From Novosphingobium guangzhouense (GTDB lineage Bacteria; Pseudomonadota; Alphaproteobacteria; Sphingomonadales; Sphingomonadaceae), in the NCBI RefSeq assembly GCF_002896965.1, contig NZ_LYMM01000033.1:17359-81358 (forward strand): DNA of 64,000 nucleotides, in the 5' to 3' direction. The notes beneath the pieces are model-generated. The model was not told where the DNA came from. It did no database searches and saw only the letters and a list, made by a program, of their open reading frames with translations. Made by a program: the position numbers and the translations under genes. Each line of letters opens with the position of its first letter. Position 1 is the stretch's first letter. This document shows, piece after piece, positions 1 through 9,995 of this stretch.

Positions 1-1498
1 GTTCGGGCGACTGGTTGCGGATCGAACCCGATGCGATCTCGAAGCCGTTGCAGACCAGATCGTACTGGTACGCCTTGATCGTCAGCGGATCCTGATTCTC
101 CAGCGCGTCCATCCCGCCCTGCGGCATCGAGAACGGGTTGTGCGCGAAGTCGACCTTCTTGTTGTCTTCGTCCCACTCGTAGAACGGGAAGTCGACGATC
201 CAGCACAGCTCGAAGCGGTCCTTGTCGATCAGGTCCAGCTGCTCGCCCACGCGGGTCCGCGCGAGGCCTGCCAGCTTCGCGGCCTGCTCTTCCTTGCCGG
301 CGGCGAAGAACACGCCGTCGTTGGGACCAAGGCCCAGTGCCGCGATCAGCGCGGCGGTCTTTTCCTCACCGTGGTTCTTGGCGATCGGGCCGCCGGGGAC
401 GCCGTCCTTGATGTTGATGTAGCCAAGGCCCGAATAGCCCTCGCCGCGCGCCCAGACATTCATGTCGTCGAAGAACTTGCGGCTGCCCGCACCCGCGCCC
501 GGAGCCGGGATCGCACGGATCTTGCCGCCGTTGGCGACGATGCCCGCAAAGATGCCGAAGCCCGATTCGACGAAGTGTTCGGTCACGTCCTTGATCAGCA
601 GCGGGTTGCGCAGGTCAGGCTTGTCCGAACCGTAGTCCAGCATCGCCTGCGCATGCGGGATGCGGCGGAACTCACCCGCCGGGGTGACGGGCTTGTCGCC
701 GGCGAATTCGGCGAACGTGGCGCGCAGCACCGGCTCCATCGTTTCCCAGACTTCTTCCTGGGTCACGAAGCTCATTTCAAGGTCGAGCTGGTAGAATTCG
801 CCCGGCAGGCGGTCCGCACGCGGGTCTTCGTCGCGGAAGCAGGGCGCGATCTGGAAGTAGCGGTCGAAGCCTGCAACCATCAGCAGCTGCTTGTACTGCT
901 GCGGCGCCTGCGGCAGCGCGTAGAACTTGCCCGCGTGGATGCGGCTGGGCACCAGGAAATCGCGGGCGCCTTCGGGGCTGGAGGCGGTCAGGATCGGCGT
1001 CGAATATTCGGTGAAGCCGGTGTCTTCCATGCGGCGGCGCATGTCGCGGATGATCTGCGTGCGCTTGACGATGTTGGCGTGCAGCGTTTCGCGGCGAAGA
1101 TCCAAGAAACGGTACTTGAGGCGGATGTCCTCAGGGTATTCCTGCTCGCCGGCGACGGGCATCGGCAGTTCTTCCGCCTTGCCCAGCACGGTGGCGACGC
1201 GGGCGTAGACCTCGATCTGGCCGGTCGAGAGGTTCGGGTTCACGGTGCCTTCCGAGCGCGCCTTCACGGTGCCTTCGATCGTCACGACGCTTTCTGCACG
1301 CAGCGAATCGAGGATCGCCAGCGCCGGGCTGTCGCTGTCCGTGACGACCTGGGTGATGCCGTAGTGGTCGCGCAGATCGACGAACAGAACGCCGCCATGG
1401 TCGCGCTTGCGATGGACCCAGCCCGACAGGCGCACGGTCTGGCCGACCTCGGCCGCGCTCAGGGCGCCGCAGGTATGGGAGCGGTAGGGATGGGTCAT
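1..1498 (-). CDS. aspS: Aspartyl-tRNA synthetase (C-terminal part beyond window)
   Basis: Class II aminoacyl-tRNA synthetase that charges tRNA-Asp (possibly also tRNA-Asn in bacteria lacking AsnRS) in the cytoplasm. The minus strand reads an ATG at 1498 and stays open to the window edge, about 499 codons. The start [13 protein letters not shown], the OB-fold segment with [12 protein letters not shown], the motif-2 region ([10 protein letters not shown]) and the following [11 protein letters not shown] are all AspS hallmarks. The open frame on the opposite strand is a GC-rich shadow. The gene is cut by the window, so the C terminus is unseen. Confidence 0.96.
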   Translation of the reverse strand, partial: MTHPYRSHTCGALSAAEVGQTVRLSGWVHRKRDHGGVLFVDLRDHYGITQVVTDSDSPALAILDSLRAESVVTIEGTVKARSEGTVNPNLSTGQIEVYARVATVLGKAEELPMPVAGEQEYPEDIRLKYRFLDLRRETLHANIVKRTQIIRDMRRRMEDTGFTEYSTPILTASSPEGARDFLVPSRIHAGKFYALPQAPQQYKQLLMVAGFDRYFQIAPCFRDEDPRADRLPGEFYQLDLEMSFVTQEEVWETMEPVLRATFAEFAGDKPVTPAGEFRRIPHAQAMLDYGSDKPDLRNPLLIKDVTEHFVESGFGIFAGIVANGGKIRAIPAPGAGAGSRKFFDDMNVWARGEGYSGLGYINIKDGVPGGPIAKNHGEEKTAALIAALGLGPNDGVFFAAGKEEQAAKLAGLARTRVGEQLDLIDKDRFELCWIVDFPFYEWDEDNKKVDFAHNPFSMPQGGMDALENQDPLTIKAYQYDLVCNGFEIASGSIRNQSPE

Positions 1499-1699
1499 GT
1501 CTGGGGCTCTTTTGTAAGCGTATGCGATAATTGCGGCCGCACTAGTCGACTGACGCCGCGATTTCCAGCCGTGGTTTTGCGCAAAATGCGCCGGCACCGG
1601 CGCGCACGGGCTGCGATATGGCCGGTAACCTCAAATAAACCAATTCACCATTACCTTCCCGCGCGAGGGTCGACACCAGAGAACATACGGGAATCGCAC

Positions 1700-2020
1700 A
1701 TGATTGCTGACGATACGTCGCACACGGCACTCGTCGATCGCAAAGACAAGGAAGCCTCGCTCTATCCCGCGTGGTCGGATGCGCCGGTGCAGATACCGGA
1801 CGACGCAGCGCGCGAACCTTCGGCACTTCAGGATTTGCGCGACCTTACCCAGCCGGAAGCCGATCCGGGATACGAACCCGAGGGTCTGTACCTGCCCCTG
1901 CCCTATGGCCACACCACAGGATCGCAGTTGCGCCGCCGCTTCGTGACCGCCCAGAGCATCGCCGAACTGGCGCACGTAAAGAAGCCCAGCCTGTGGCAGC
2001 GCCTCCTCGGTCGGAAATAA
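1700..2020 (+). CDS. Conserved hypothetical protein, 106 aa
   Basis: Acidic, soluble-looking 106-residue protein with no membrane segment. The ATG at 1700 is chosen because upstream sequence in this frame is antisense to aspS and the protein-like composition begins here. The C terminus (KKPSLWQRLLGRK) is basic and amphipathic. It sits divergent from aspS and about 65 bp before rnd. I do not recognise a family, and no function is assigned. Confidence 0.6.
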   Translation: MIADDTSHTALVDRKDKEASLYPAWSDAPVQIPDDAAREPSALQDLRDLTQPEADPGYEPEGLYLPLPYGHTTGSQLRRRFVTAQSIAELAHVKKPSLWQRLLGRK

Positions 2021-2085
2021 ACTGCGACAAAACGGTAACACGGGGCGTTGATCCCCCGCGCTGTTAGGCGTAACGCCCTCGTTCA

Positions 2086-3291
2086 ATGAAAATTCATCCT
2101 CTGATCACGAAGACCGAAGATCTTGCCGCCCTGTGCGAGCGCCTTGCGAAGTCCGATTTCGTAAGCGTCGACACCGAGTTCATGCGCGAGAACACCTATT
2201 GGCCCGAACTGTGCCTTGTGCAGATCGCCAATACGGAGGAAGCCGCCGCGATCGATCCGCTGGCGGACGGGCTCGACATGACCCCGCTGCTCGACCTGCT
2301 CACCAACAACGAAGACGTGCTCAAGGTCTTCCATGCGGGCGGCCAGGATGTGGAGATCATCTTCAACTTCACCGGCCGCACCCCGCATCCGATCTTCGAT
2401 ACGCAGATCGCGATGATGGCAATCAGCCAGTCGGAGCAGATCGGCTATTCCAACCTCGTCGAATCGTGGCAGGGCCTGACGATCGACAAGGGCGCCCGCT
2501 TCACCGACTGGTCGCGCCGTCCGCTGACCGATCGCCAGATCGAATATGCGATCGGCGACGTGACGCACTTGTCCAAGATCTTCCCCAAGATCCTCAAGCG
2601 CCTGATCAAGACCGGCCGCGGCGCGTGGCTGGACCAGGAGATGGAAAAGCTGGCCGATCCGGAGAACTACCGGAACGATCCCAAGGAAGCCTGGCACCGG
2701 ATCAAGGCCCCCGGCCGCAACCCGCAAGTGCTTGGCCGCCTGCGCGCGATCGCGGAATGGCGCGAACTGGAAGCGCAGGGCAAGAATATCCCGCGCGGCC
2801 GCATCGCACGTGACGAAACGCTGGCCGACATCGCCAGCCATCCGCCCAAGCAGCAGGCCGATCTGGCCAAGGTGCGCGGTCTTTCGCAGGGCTGGAAGGA
2901 CAACGAAATCGGCCGCCGCCTGATGAACGCCATCGCCAAGGCCGAACCGCTGACCGACGACGAGATGCCGCCCCGCGCCCCGCGCGGCGCCCCGCTTGGC
3001 AAGGAAGGCGCGCTGGTGGCGGACCTGCTCAAGCTGCTCCTAAAGATTCGCGCGCGCGAAATCGACGCTGCTGCACGCCTGCTTGCCCGCAGCGACGAGC
3101 TGGAACTGCTGGCTGCCGGTGTTCGCAAGAACCTGTCGCTGCTGCAGGGCTGGCGCTACGACGTGTTCGGCCGCGACGCGCTCGATCTGGTCGAAGGCAA
3201 GCTGGCCTTCGCGGTGGAGAACGGCAAGCTCAAGATGACGCGCGTGGAAGACGCCGCAGTCGAAGCCGCAGCCCAGACTGGCGAGGACTGA
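2086..3291 (+). CDS. rnd: Ribonuclease D
   Basis: DEDD-family 3'-5' exoribonuclease that trims tRNA precursors and other small RNAs. The 401-residue protein has Exo I (VDTEFMRE, D29/E31), Exo II (FHAGGQDVEII) and Exo III (YAIGDVTHL) motifs in the first 165 residues, followed by an HRDC domain at roughly 210-290. Its length is close to the usual RNase D size. It starts 65 bp after the small upstream gene. Confidence 0.95.
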   Translation: MKIHPLITKTEDLAALCERLAKSDFVSVDTEFMRENTYWPELCLVQIANTEEAAAIDPLADGLDMTPLLDLLTNNEDVLKVFHAGGQDVEIIFNFTGRTPHPIFDTQIAMMAISQSEQIGYSNLVESWQGLTIDKGARFTDWSRRPLTDRQIEYAIGDVTHLSKIFPKILKRLIKTGRGAWLDQEMEKLADPENYRNDPKEAWHRIKAPGRNPQVLGRLRAIAEWRELEAQGKNIPRGRIARDETLADIASHPPKQQADLAKVRGLSQGWKDNEIGRRLMNAIAKAEPLTDDEMPPRAPRGAPLGKEGALVADLLKLLLKIRAREIDAAARLLARSDELELLAAGVRKNLSLLQGWRYDVFGRDALDLVEGKLAFAVENGKLKMTRVEDAAVEAAAQTGED

Positions 3292-3422
3292 TCCAGCGGG
3301 GGGCGGCTGGTTCGACCCGCCCCTCCCCCGCGCACTTCTTTGCCCACCATATCCGGCACATCATGGCCCAAGTGCACGAGCGCACACTTGGCGAAGCGTG
3401 CCTGCCGTGCAATAGCCGGGGC

Positions 3423-4319
3423 ATGACCGTCTACCAACCGACGCTCAAGCAGCTCCAGTATCTCGTCTCCCTGCACGAGCACGGCCATTTCGGCCGCGCC
3501 GCCGATGCCTGCTTCGTGTCGCAATCGACACTGTCGGCGGGCCTGCGTGATCTTGAGACGCTGCTTGGCGTAGTCCTTGTGGAGCGCACCAAGCGCGCCG
3601 TCCGCTTCACCCCGCTGGGCAATGCCGTGGTCGAAAAGGCCCACCGTATCCTGCGCGAAACGGAGGAGCTGTCCGAACTCGTCCAGTCCAGCGGCAAACC
3701 GCTATCGGGCGAAGTGCGGATGAGCGTGATCCCCACGATCGCGCCGTTCCTGCTACCGCGCATGTTGCCGCGCCTGCGCCGCGAACGGCCCAATCTGCGC
3801 CTGTTCCTGCGTGAAGAACCGAGTCAGCAGGCGATGGAATCGCTGCACCACGGCCGCGCCGACTGCGTCCTGCTCGCCCTGCCCTACGCCACCGGCGAAG
3901 TGGAAAAGGAGACGATCGAACTGGACGCCTTCTTCGTCGCCTTCCCCAGCGACGATCCGCGCGATCCGCCCGCCGAAGTCAGCCCGGACGTCATCGACGA
4001 ACACCGCCTGCTGCTGCTGGAAGACGGGCACTGCCTCAAGGATCAGGCGCTGGCCGCCTGCAACCGTCCCGAACTGCGGGCCAGCGCGACCATGATCGGC
4101 ACATCGCTGCATACGCTGGTGCAGATGGTGGACAACGGACTTGGCCTGACCATGCTTCCCGAAATGGCGCTGGATGCGGGCATCCTCAACGGCACCAACG
4201 TGGTGGCCCGCCCACTGATATCCCCCAACGCGAATCGCGAAATCGCGCTGGTGTGGCGCAAGAATTCCCCTCGTGCGGACGAATTCCGGATGCTGGCGGA
4301 CGAATTGCGGGCGGGGTGA
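3423..4319 (+). CDS. oxyR: Hydrogen peroxide-sensing LysR regulator OxyR
   Basis: LysR-type transcription factor, 298 residues. The N-terminal winged helix-turn-helix spans about 1-62. In the effector domain the sequence DGHCLKDQALAAC places C204 and C213 nine residues apart, matching the redox pair C199/C208 of E. coli OxyR, so peroxide sensing by disulfide formation is expected. The ATG at 3423 is preferred over the upstream ATG at 3363 because family proteins begin just before the LKQLQYLVSL helix. No catalase or peroxidase gene is adjacent in this window. Confidence 0.93.
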   Translation: MTVYQPTLKQLQYLVSLHEHGHFGRAADACFVSQSTLSAGLRDLETLLGVVLVERTKRAVRFTPLGNAVVEKAHRILRETEELSELVQSSGKPLSGEVRMSVIPTIAPFLLPRMLPRLRRERPNLRLFLREEPSQQAMESLHHGRADCVLLALPYATGEVEKETIELDAFFVAFPSDDPRDPPAEVSPDVIDEHRLLLLEDGHCLKDQALAACNRPELRASATMIGTSLHTLVQMVDNGLGLTMLPEMALDAGILNGTNVVARPLISPNANREIALVWRKNSPRADEFRMLADELRAG

Positions 4320-4336
4320 CGCGATCGCGGCGGCTT

Positions 4337-5482
4337 CTACCGCCGCCGCAGCCCCTGCAGCGCTACGCCAAGCACCGATATGCCGATGCCCAGCGCCGAA
4401 ACCCCGCTCCAGCCCCATTGGTGCCAGGCGGCCGTAGCTGCGCCCGAACTGGCGGCTCCGGCCAGGAACATCATTGCCATGTAAACGGTGTTGATGCGTG
4501 AACGCGCCTCAGGCCGCAGGGCGTAGATGATGCTCTGGTTGGAGATCTGGCTCAGCTGCACCGCCACGTCGAGCACCAGCACCCCGACGATGAGCCCGGC
4601 GATGGACTGCCAGAAGGCAAAGATCAGCCACGCGGCCAGCGTCATCACCGTTCCCGCGACGATGGCGGGATGCGGCCCGCGCCGGTCAGCGAAACGCCCG
4701 GCCACCGGCGCCGCAAGCACACCTGCCGCGCCGACGATCCCGAACAGCCCGGCCGCTTCCGGGCCAAGGCCGAAATGCTCCTGCAGGCGCAGCGCCAGCA
4801 CGGTCCAGAACACGCTGAAGACGCCGAACAGGCAGCACTGGGTATAGGCGGCCAGACGCAGCGCGGGAAATTCGCGCCACAGGCTCCACAACGATCGCAG
4901 CAGGCCGCCATAGTTCAGGTCGGTCGCCTGCGGGCGGCTTTTCGGAAGCTGGATCGCCATGAGCGCCGCCGTCAGCAGCGCCAGCGGCACCGCCAGCCAG
5001 AACATCTCGCGCCAGCCCATGGCGCCGGCGACAAAGCCTGCCAGCGTCCGGCTCAGAAGGATGCCGCAGAGCAAGCCCGCCATCACCGTGCCGACGATGG
5101 ACCCGCGCTTCTCGTCAGGCGCAAGGTTGGCCGCGAAGGGAACGATCTGCTGCGCCACGGAGGCCAGCAGGCCGACCAGAAGCGATGCCGCCAGCACCAG
5201 CCCCGCGCTCGGCGCGATGGCCACAAGCGCCAATGCGCCCGCCAGCGCCAGGCATTGCAGCACGATCAGGCGGCGGCGCTCCAGCAGGTCGCCCAGCGGC
5301 ACCAGCGCAACAAGGCCCACGGCATAGCCAAGCTGAGTCGCGGTGGGCACGTAAGTGGCTGCAGCGCCTGCAAGATCGCGCTCCATCAGCCCGATCATGG
5401 GCTGATTGTAATAGATGTTGGCCACCGTCAGCCCGGCCGCGATAGCCAGCGCGAAGACGACGGAGCGGCTTGGCCCGCGCAC
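4337..5482 (-). CDS. MFS transporter (drug/metabolite exporter type)
   Basis: 381-residue major facilitator with about 12 predicted membrane segments. The N terminus has TVANIYYNQP, typical of a bacterial MFS subgroup of small exporters, followed by LGDLLERRRL in the first cytoplasmic loop (motif A region). The start is a GTG at 5482 and no in-frame ATG lies nearby. It is convergent with oxyR (17 bp between stops). The substrate cannot be read from sequence. Confidence 0.85.
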   Translation of the reverse strand: MRGPSRSVVFALAIAAGLTVANIYYNQPMIGLMERDLAGAAATYVPTATQLGYAVGLVALVPLGDLLERRRLIVLQCLALAGALALVAIAPSAGLVLAASLLVGLLASVAQQIVPFAANLAPDEKRGSIVGTVMAGLLCGILLSRTLAGFVAGAMGWREMFWLAVPLALLTAALMAIQLPKSRPQATDLNYGGLLRSLWSLWREFPALRLAAYTQCCLFGVFSVFWTVLALRLQEHFGLGPEAAGLFGIVGAAGVLAAPVAGRFADRRGPHPAIVAGTVMTLAAWLIFAFWQSIAGLIVGVLVLDVAVQLSQISNQSIIYALRPEARSRINTVYMAMMFLAGAASSGAATAAWHQWGWSGVSALGIGISVLGVALQGLRRR

Positions 5483-5636
5483 GGGCTCGCCCTCGGCTGG
5501 AAGCGCGACAGTAATGGTCAGATCCTTCGTGTTGCAGGCCCCCGCCGCCAGTGCCAGATGGCGATCGCCCGGTAGCTGTCCAAGCGCGCGAAGCGCAAGG
5601 CCGGTTGCCCCAGACGCAAACGCAAACGCGAGTGCG

Positions 5637-6230
5637 TCAATCCATATGCTTGAGGCCGACGCGCAGGTAGTCCCAGCCCGTCACCAGCGTCAGTACAGCC
5701 GCGGCCCATAGCGTCGTCAGCCCCACCGTATGCGGCAGGTTGATAGCCAGCCCGCCGACATCGACGTTCCACCACGGCATCGCCACGCCCAGAATCAGCG
5801 CGCCTAGCGAAATCAGCTGGAATGTCGTCTTCCATTTGGCAAGGCGGCTGACCGGCACCGAAACCTGCAAACCGCCCAGAAATTCGCGCAGGCCCGAAAC
5901 GGCGATCTCGCGCACCAGGATGATAAGGCCCGCGATCACGTGCATGTCGCCCACGTAGGGGCCGCGCAGGATGCCCTGTGCCGTCAGCACCAGAATCACC
6001 GTCGCCACCATGATCTTGTCGGCGATGGGATCGAGGAACACGCCCAGCTTCGACACGGTGCCGCTGGAGCGGGCAAGATAACCGTCGAAATAGTCGGTAA
6101 TCCCCATCAGGCAGTAGAGCCCGAAGGCAAGACCGTACCCGAATTCCCAGCGGGGCCACCATAGGAGGAAGCCCAGCAGGGGCAGGGTCACGATGCGGGA
6201 CAGCGTCAGGATGTTCGGCAGAGTCAGCAT
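5637..6230 (-). CDS. pgsA: CDP-diacylglycerol--glycerol-3-phosphate 3-phosphatidyltransferase
   Basis: Integral membrane enzyme making phosphatidylglycerol phosphate, the committed step to PG and cardiolipin. The CDP-alcohol phosphotransferase signature is complete at residues 46-72 (D-Y-F-D-G-Y-L-A-R, then G-x3-D-P-x2-D), with all catalytic and metal-binding Asp residues present. At 197 residues with several hydrophobic segments, it has the normal family size. The 150 bp to the next gene shows no convincing ORF. Confidence 0.95.
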   Translation of the reverse strand: MLTLPNILTLSRIVTLPLLGFLLWWPRWEFGYGLAFGLYCLMGITDYFDGYLARSSGTVSKLGVFLDPIADKIMVATVILVLTAQGILRGPYVGDMHVIAGLIILVREIAVSGLREFLGGLQVSVPVSRLAKWKTTFQLISLGALILGVAMPWWNVDVGGLAINLPHTVGLTTLWAAAVLTLVTGWDYLRVGLKHMD

Positions 6231-6353
6231 GATGGCAACGCCATAGCCCGCAATCGCTACGGGAATAAAGTGGTCAAGAGGGCTTGTGCCCCCGCCTCAT
6301 GCCATTAAGTGTCCCGCGCAACAGAGAGCAAGCCCGGCGGCATAACTCAAATC

Positions 6354-7667
6354 ATGACCACGACGACCCAACTCATCCGGGCGCGACGTTTCCTCCCCCT
6401 CTTCGTCACCCAGCTTCTGGGCGCGTTCAACGACAACCTGTTCAAGAACGCGATGGTGCTCTTCGTCGTATACGAGGTGTACCACTCCGAAGCGCAGGAG
6501 GCGCGGTTCAGCGCGCTGGCATCGGCGATCTTCATCATCCCCTTCTTCCTGCTGTCGGCGCTGGCCGGGCAGCTGGCGGACATGCGGGACAAGGCGAAGC
6601 TGATCCGCATCATCAAGGCCTGCGAGATCGCGATCATGCTGGTCGGCGGCGCGGGCCTTGCGCTGGCATGGCAGGGACAGGCGCTTGACGCGGTGGCGAT
6701 CCCGCTGATGCTGCTGGCGCTGTTCGCGATGGGCGTGCATTCGACCTTCTTCGGGCCGATCAAGTACGCGATCCTGCCGCAGCACCTGAACGATGGCGAA
6801 GTCCTGTCCGGCACCGGGCTGGTCGAGGCGGGCACTTATATCGCGGTCCTGGCCGGTACGATCGTGGCGGGCTGGATCAGCGTGGACGCTGCCGCGATCG
6901 GTGTGATCGTGGTGGCCTGCATCGGCTGGTTCGCGGGACGGCAGGTGCCCCCCGCCCCGCCGCTCGGCAAGATCGAGCCGCTGGACTACCATGTCGTGCG
7001 CGCATCGGTGCGCCTTGTCCGCACCACCATGCAGGATCGCCGCGTGTTCCTTGCGATCTGCGCGATCAGCTTCTTCTGGGCGATCGGCACCGTGCTTTTC
7101 GTTCAGTTTCCGCCGCTGGCCAAGAACATGCTGATGGCCAGCAAGGAAGTGGCCAGCCTGTTCCTGGTGATCTTCTCGGTCGGCGTGGCCATCGGCTCGA
7201 TGGCGATCAACGCGCTGCTCAAGGGCACCGTCTCGGCGCGCTGGTCGCCCGTTTCGGTGCTGGGCATGGGCGCGTTCCTTGTGGCCTTCCAGCAGGTCTG
7301 CCGCATCTGGCCCCCGCATACCGGGGCCGAGCGCCTGATGGACGTGGGCACTTTCGTGGTGCAGCCGCTGGCAATCCCGCTGATGCTGACGCTGCTGGGC
7401 ATCGCCGTTTGCGGCGGCATGTTCGTGGTGCCGCTTTACGCCTTCCTCACCACGTTCGTGGACAAGTCGCAGACCGCGCGCACGATCGCGGCCAACAACA
7501 TCGTCAATTCGGGCGCGATGGTCGTCGGATCACTGGCGACCGGAGTCATGACGCTGATCGGCGTGGCGGTGGCGCAGCAGTTGCTGGTCGTGTCGCTGTG
7601 CTGCGTGGCTTCGGCTTGGCTCGGATATATGCTGTTCCGCGCCGAGAAGGCCCCGACCGCAGGCTGA
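6354..7667 (+). CDS. MFS transporter related to lysophospholipid transporter LplT
   Basis: 437-residue polytopic protein. The start FLPLFVTQLLGAFNDNLFKN and the stretch HSTFFGPIKYAILPQHL match the LplT / Aas N-terminal MFS group, which flips lysophospholipids for re-acylation. No acyltransferase domain follows in the same chain or next to it, so acyl transfer would need another locus. ATG 6354 is chosen because the preceding 15 codons are not family-like. Its divergent neighbour is pgsA, a lipid gene, which fits but does not prove a lipid role. Confidence 0.8.
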   Translation: MTTTTQLIRARRFLPLFVTQLLGAFNDNLFKNAMVLFVVYEVYHSEAQEARFSALASAIFIIPFFLLSALAGQLADMRDKAKLIRIIKACEIAIMLVGGAGLALAWQGQALDAVAIPLMLLALFAMGVHSTFFGPIKYAILPQHLNDGEVLSGTGLVEAGTYIAVLAGTIVAGWISVDAAAIGVIVVACIGWFAGRQVPPAPPLGKIEPLDYHVVRASVRLVRTTMQDRRVFLAICAISFFWAIGTVLFVQFPPLAKNMLMASKEVASLFLVIFSVGVAIGSMAINALLKGTVSARWSPVSVLGMGAFLVAFQQVCRIWPPHTGAERLMDVGTFVVQPLAIPLMLTLLGIAVCGGMFVVPLYAFLTTFVDKSQTARTIAANNIVNSGAMVVGSLATGVMTLIGVAVAQQLLVVSLCCVASAWLGYMLFRAEKAPTAG

Positions 7668-7692
7668 AAACTGCTTGGTCAGACGATCCAGT

Positions 7693-7911
7693 TCAGGCGA
7701 TGAACAGCGTTATCGCCATGAAGCCTGCGCAATAGGCTGACAGGAAACCGCGCCAGTCGCCGCCGTTGAGCCGCCACCGGCGCGCGGCTTCGGCATCCTC
7801 GTCCGCTGTGTCAGCCGTTTCGACGAAGACATGGGGCGGCAGCGACCGACGGAACCAGTGCCCGGCGGATTCGTGCGTAAGGACGAGTGCGCGACGTGTA
7901 ATGCTTCGCAT
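7693..7911 (-). CDS. Small conserved membrane-anchored hypothetical protein, 72 aa
   Basis: 72 residues from ATG 7911. The N half is basic and acidic in patches and the C terminus is one hydrophobic segment (FLSAYCAGFMAITLFIA) preceded by DWRG, so a C-terminal tail anchor is likely. It is convergent with the LplT-like gene. No function recognised. Confidence 0.55.
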   Translation of the reverse strand: MRSITRRALVLTHESAGHWFRRSLPPHVFVETADTADEDAEAARRWRLNGGDWRGFLSAYCAGFMAITLFIA

Positions 7912-8066
7912 GAGGCAGGCATTAACGATTTGTTTACTATCGCGCAAAGCGCCTGAACGGCCCTTCCCGAAACGGGACGATTCGTTACGGCAAGCCTTGG
8001 AACGTCAACGAAAAAGGGCCGCCATATGGCGACCCTTTTCCAACCAGTTGGTTTGGGAAAGTCAGG

Positions 8067-8249
8067 TCAGACCCGGTCGCCCAATGCGCCCTTGACCTTG
8101 CCGATGCCCTGCTGGACTTCGCCCTTCTTTTCCTGCGCCTTGCCTTCTGCCTGCTGGGCCGGATCGTTGCGCGCCTTGCCTGCGGCCTGCTTGACGTTGC
8201 CGGCAATCTCGTTGCCAAGACCCTTCACGGTGTCCTTGAGTTCACCCAC
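8067..8249 (-). CDS. CsbD-like stress protein, 60 aa
   Basis: Small hydrophilic protein rich in Lys, Gly, Ala and Gln, with the repeated 'KGxxNEIAGxVKQAxGK' and 'AEGKxQEKKGEVQ' pattern of the CsbD family. Members are induced by general stress in many bacteria; the molecular role is unclear. The gene is isolated, with about 150 bp on each side. Regulation cannot be read directly. Confidence 0.85.
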   Translation of the reverse strand: MGELKDTVKGLGNEIAGNVKQAAGKARNDPAQQAEGKAQEKKGEVQQGIGKVKGALGDRV

Positions 8250-8408
8250 GGCGTATCTCCTTTTATCGGCAGCGAAACATCCCGCCGCCGTTACATGAAG
8301 AGAACCCGCCAGCCGGCTGGGAAGTTTCGCGCATCTGCGCCGAAATGTGCTTTCCCGAAGGCAGGACGCAGGCGCGCCGGTGCAAGGACGATGTTCAGGC
8401 GCTGAACG

Positions 8409-8816
8409 TCATTCCCCGGCCATGCCCAGAACATGGGCCCATTCCTCAGCCGTCACCGCCGCCACGGACAGACGCGAGAACCTGACCAGTTCCATCTGCG
8501 CCAGCGCCGGATCAGCCTTCACCTGCGCCAGCGTCACCGGCCGCCTGAGCTTGCGCACGGGCTTCACCTTTACCGCCGCCCATTTGCCCTCGGGGTCGCT
8601 CGGATCAGCAAGCCCCGCCTCGCTCACCGTAGCGATGCCGACGATCTCCTTGCCGATGTTGGAGTGGTAGAAGAAGAATTCGTCCCCCACCGCCATCGCG
8701 CGCAGGTTGTTGGCGGCGCGATGATTGCGCACACCGTCCCAGGTGCCTTCGCCTTCCTTGACGAGATCGTTCCAGCCGTAAGCATCCGGTTCGGATTTCA
8801 TCAGCCAGTATGCCAT
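8409..8816 (-). CDS. EVE domain protein
   Basis: 135-residue EVE (PUA-like) domain protein related to eukaryotic THYN1. Motifs seen are YWLMKSEPDAYGW at the N terminus, WDGVRNHRAANNLR, and GDEFFFYHSN, which line the pocket for modified bases in this family. The ATG at 8816 is preferred to the longer ORF because family members start at M-x-YWL-x-KSEP. It is divergent from the oxygenase gene with a 109-bp gap. Confidence 0.9.
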   Translation of the reverse strand: MAYWLMKSEPDAYGWNDLVKEGEGTWDGVRNHRAANNLRAMAVGDEFFFYHSNIGKEIVGIATVSEAGLADPSDPEGKWAAVKVKPVRKLRRPVTLAQVKADPALAQMELVRFSRLSVAAVTAEEWAHVLGMAGE

Positions 8817-8925
8817 GCACGCACCTTCCATCGCGAACTGTAGTGTGAATTTCCGGCCCGATTAGACTGTTGCCGCCGGGGCGATTAAAGGGGCGGCATA
8901 CCGACTCGTTACGGATTGCACTACC

Positions 8926-9861
8926 ATGGACCTCGCACAAATCCCCGTCCTCAGCCTCGTGGCCGACCGCGCCGACCTGCCTGCGCGTATAGGCGAGAGC
9001 TTTCGCACTTTCGGCTTCGCCATGATCCGCGACCACGGCATCGACCAGGCGCTGATCGACCAGGCCTGGGCCAAGACCGAGGAATTCTTCGCCCTCCCCG
9101 TCGAAACGAAGCAGAAGTACTTCATCGCAGGGCAAGGCGGCGCGCGCGGCTACACCCCGTTCCGCACCGAAGTTGCCAAGGGCGCGACCGAAAAGGATCT
9201 CAAGGAATTCTGGCACGTCGGCCGCGATGTACCCGCCGATTCCCCGCTTGCCGCATCGATGCCGCCCAACATCTGGCCGACCGAAGTCGAAGGCTTCGAG
9301 GAAACGTTCCGCGAACTCTATGCCCAGTTCGACGAAGCGGGCGCCAAGGTTCTTTCGGCGATCGCCGTCCATCTCGGCCTTGATGCAAACTGGTTCGATC
9401 CGGCGATCGAGGATGGCAATTCGGTGATGCGCCTGCTTCACTACCCCCCCGTCGGCGAAGGCGCGGGCGGCGCCATCCGTGCCGGCGCGCATGAGGACAT
9501 CAACCTCATCACGCTGCTGCTCGGCGCGCAGGAAGCGGGCCTTGAACTGCTGTCGAAGGATGGCCGCTGGCTTTCGGTCGCCCCTCCGGAGGGCGCCATC
9601 GTCGTCAACATCGGCGACATGCTGCAGCGCCTGACCAACCACGTGCTGCCTTCGACCACGCATCGCGTGCGCAATCCCGAAGGCGAGCGGGCCGGCCACA
9701 GCCGCTACTCCATGCCGTTCTTCCTGCACTTGCGCAGCGACTTCCCCTTCGTGACGCTGCCGGAATGCGTGAGCGCCCAGAACCCGGACCGCTACCCGGT
9801 TTCCATCACCGCTGACGACTATCTGCAGGAACGCCTGCGCGAGATCGGCCTGAAGATGTAA
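8926..9861 (+). CDS. 2-oxoglutarate/Fe(II)-dependent dioxygenase, isopenicillin N synthase family
   Basis: 311-residue soluble enzyme. An N-terminal DIOX_N region (GFAMIRDHGID) is followed by the double-stranded beta-helix core with the iron ligands H-x-D (GAHED) and a distal His (STTHRV), and the RYS arginine for 2-oxoglutarate binding. The family hydroxylates or cyclises diverse small molecules, so the substrate is not predictable. A hairpin terminator follows directly. Confidence 0.88.
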   Translation: MDLAQIPVLSLVADRADLPARIGESFRTFGFAMIRDHGIDQALIDQAWAKTEEFFALPVETKQKYFIAGQGGARGYTPFRTEVAKGATEKDLKEFWHVGRDVPADSPLAASMPPNIWPTEVEGFEETFRELYAQFDEAGAKVLSAIAVHLGLDANWFDPAIEDGNSVMRLLHYPPVGEGAGGAIRAGAHEDINLITLLLGAQEAGLELLSKDGRWLSVAPPEGAIVVNIGDMLQRLTNHVLPSTTHRVRNPEGERAGHSRYSMPFFLHLRSDFPFVTLPECVSAQNPDRYPVSITADDYLQERLREIGLKM

Positions 9862-9887
9862 GCGGCTATTAAATTACTGTAATGCTT

Positions 9888-9924
9888 CAAAGTCCCGGCC
9901 CGCTCTCGTGGGTCGGGACTTTTG
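9888..9924 (+). terminator. Rho-independent terminator
   Basis: Inverted repeat AAAGTCCCGGCCC / GGGTCGGGACTTT with a short loop and a T-run, about 26 bp after the oxygenase stop. Confidence 0.8.
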
Positions 9925-9995
9925 CGTTAACCGATATTTCAGAACAACTGCCTAGCTGGAGATGCTTATCAATCACGCCCGTGGAGGGGGCATTC

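Noticed and set aside
1533..1550. Adjacent NotI, SpeI and SalI sites upstream of aspS
   Set aside because: Looks like a cloning linker, but the sequence continues smoothly into native genes on both sides, and GC-rich genomes have many such sites, so coincidence is likely.
140..2020. 626-codon plus-strand frame opposite aspS
   Set aside because: GC-rich antisense shadow of aspS; only its last 106 codons (from ATG 1700) look like a gene.
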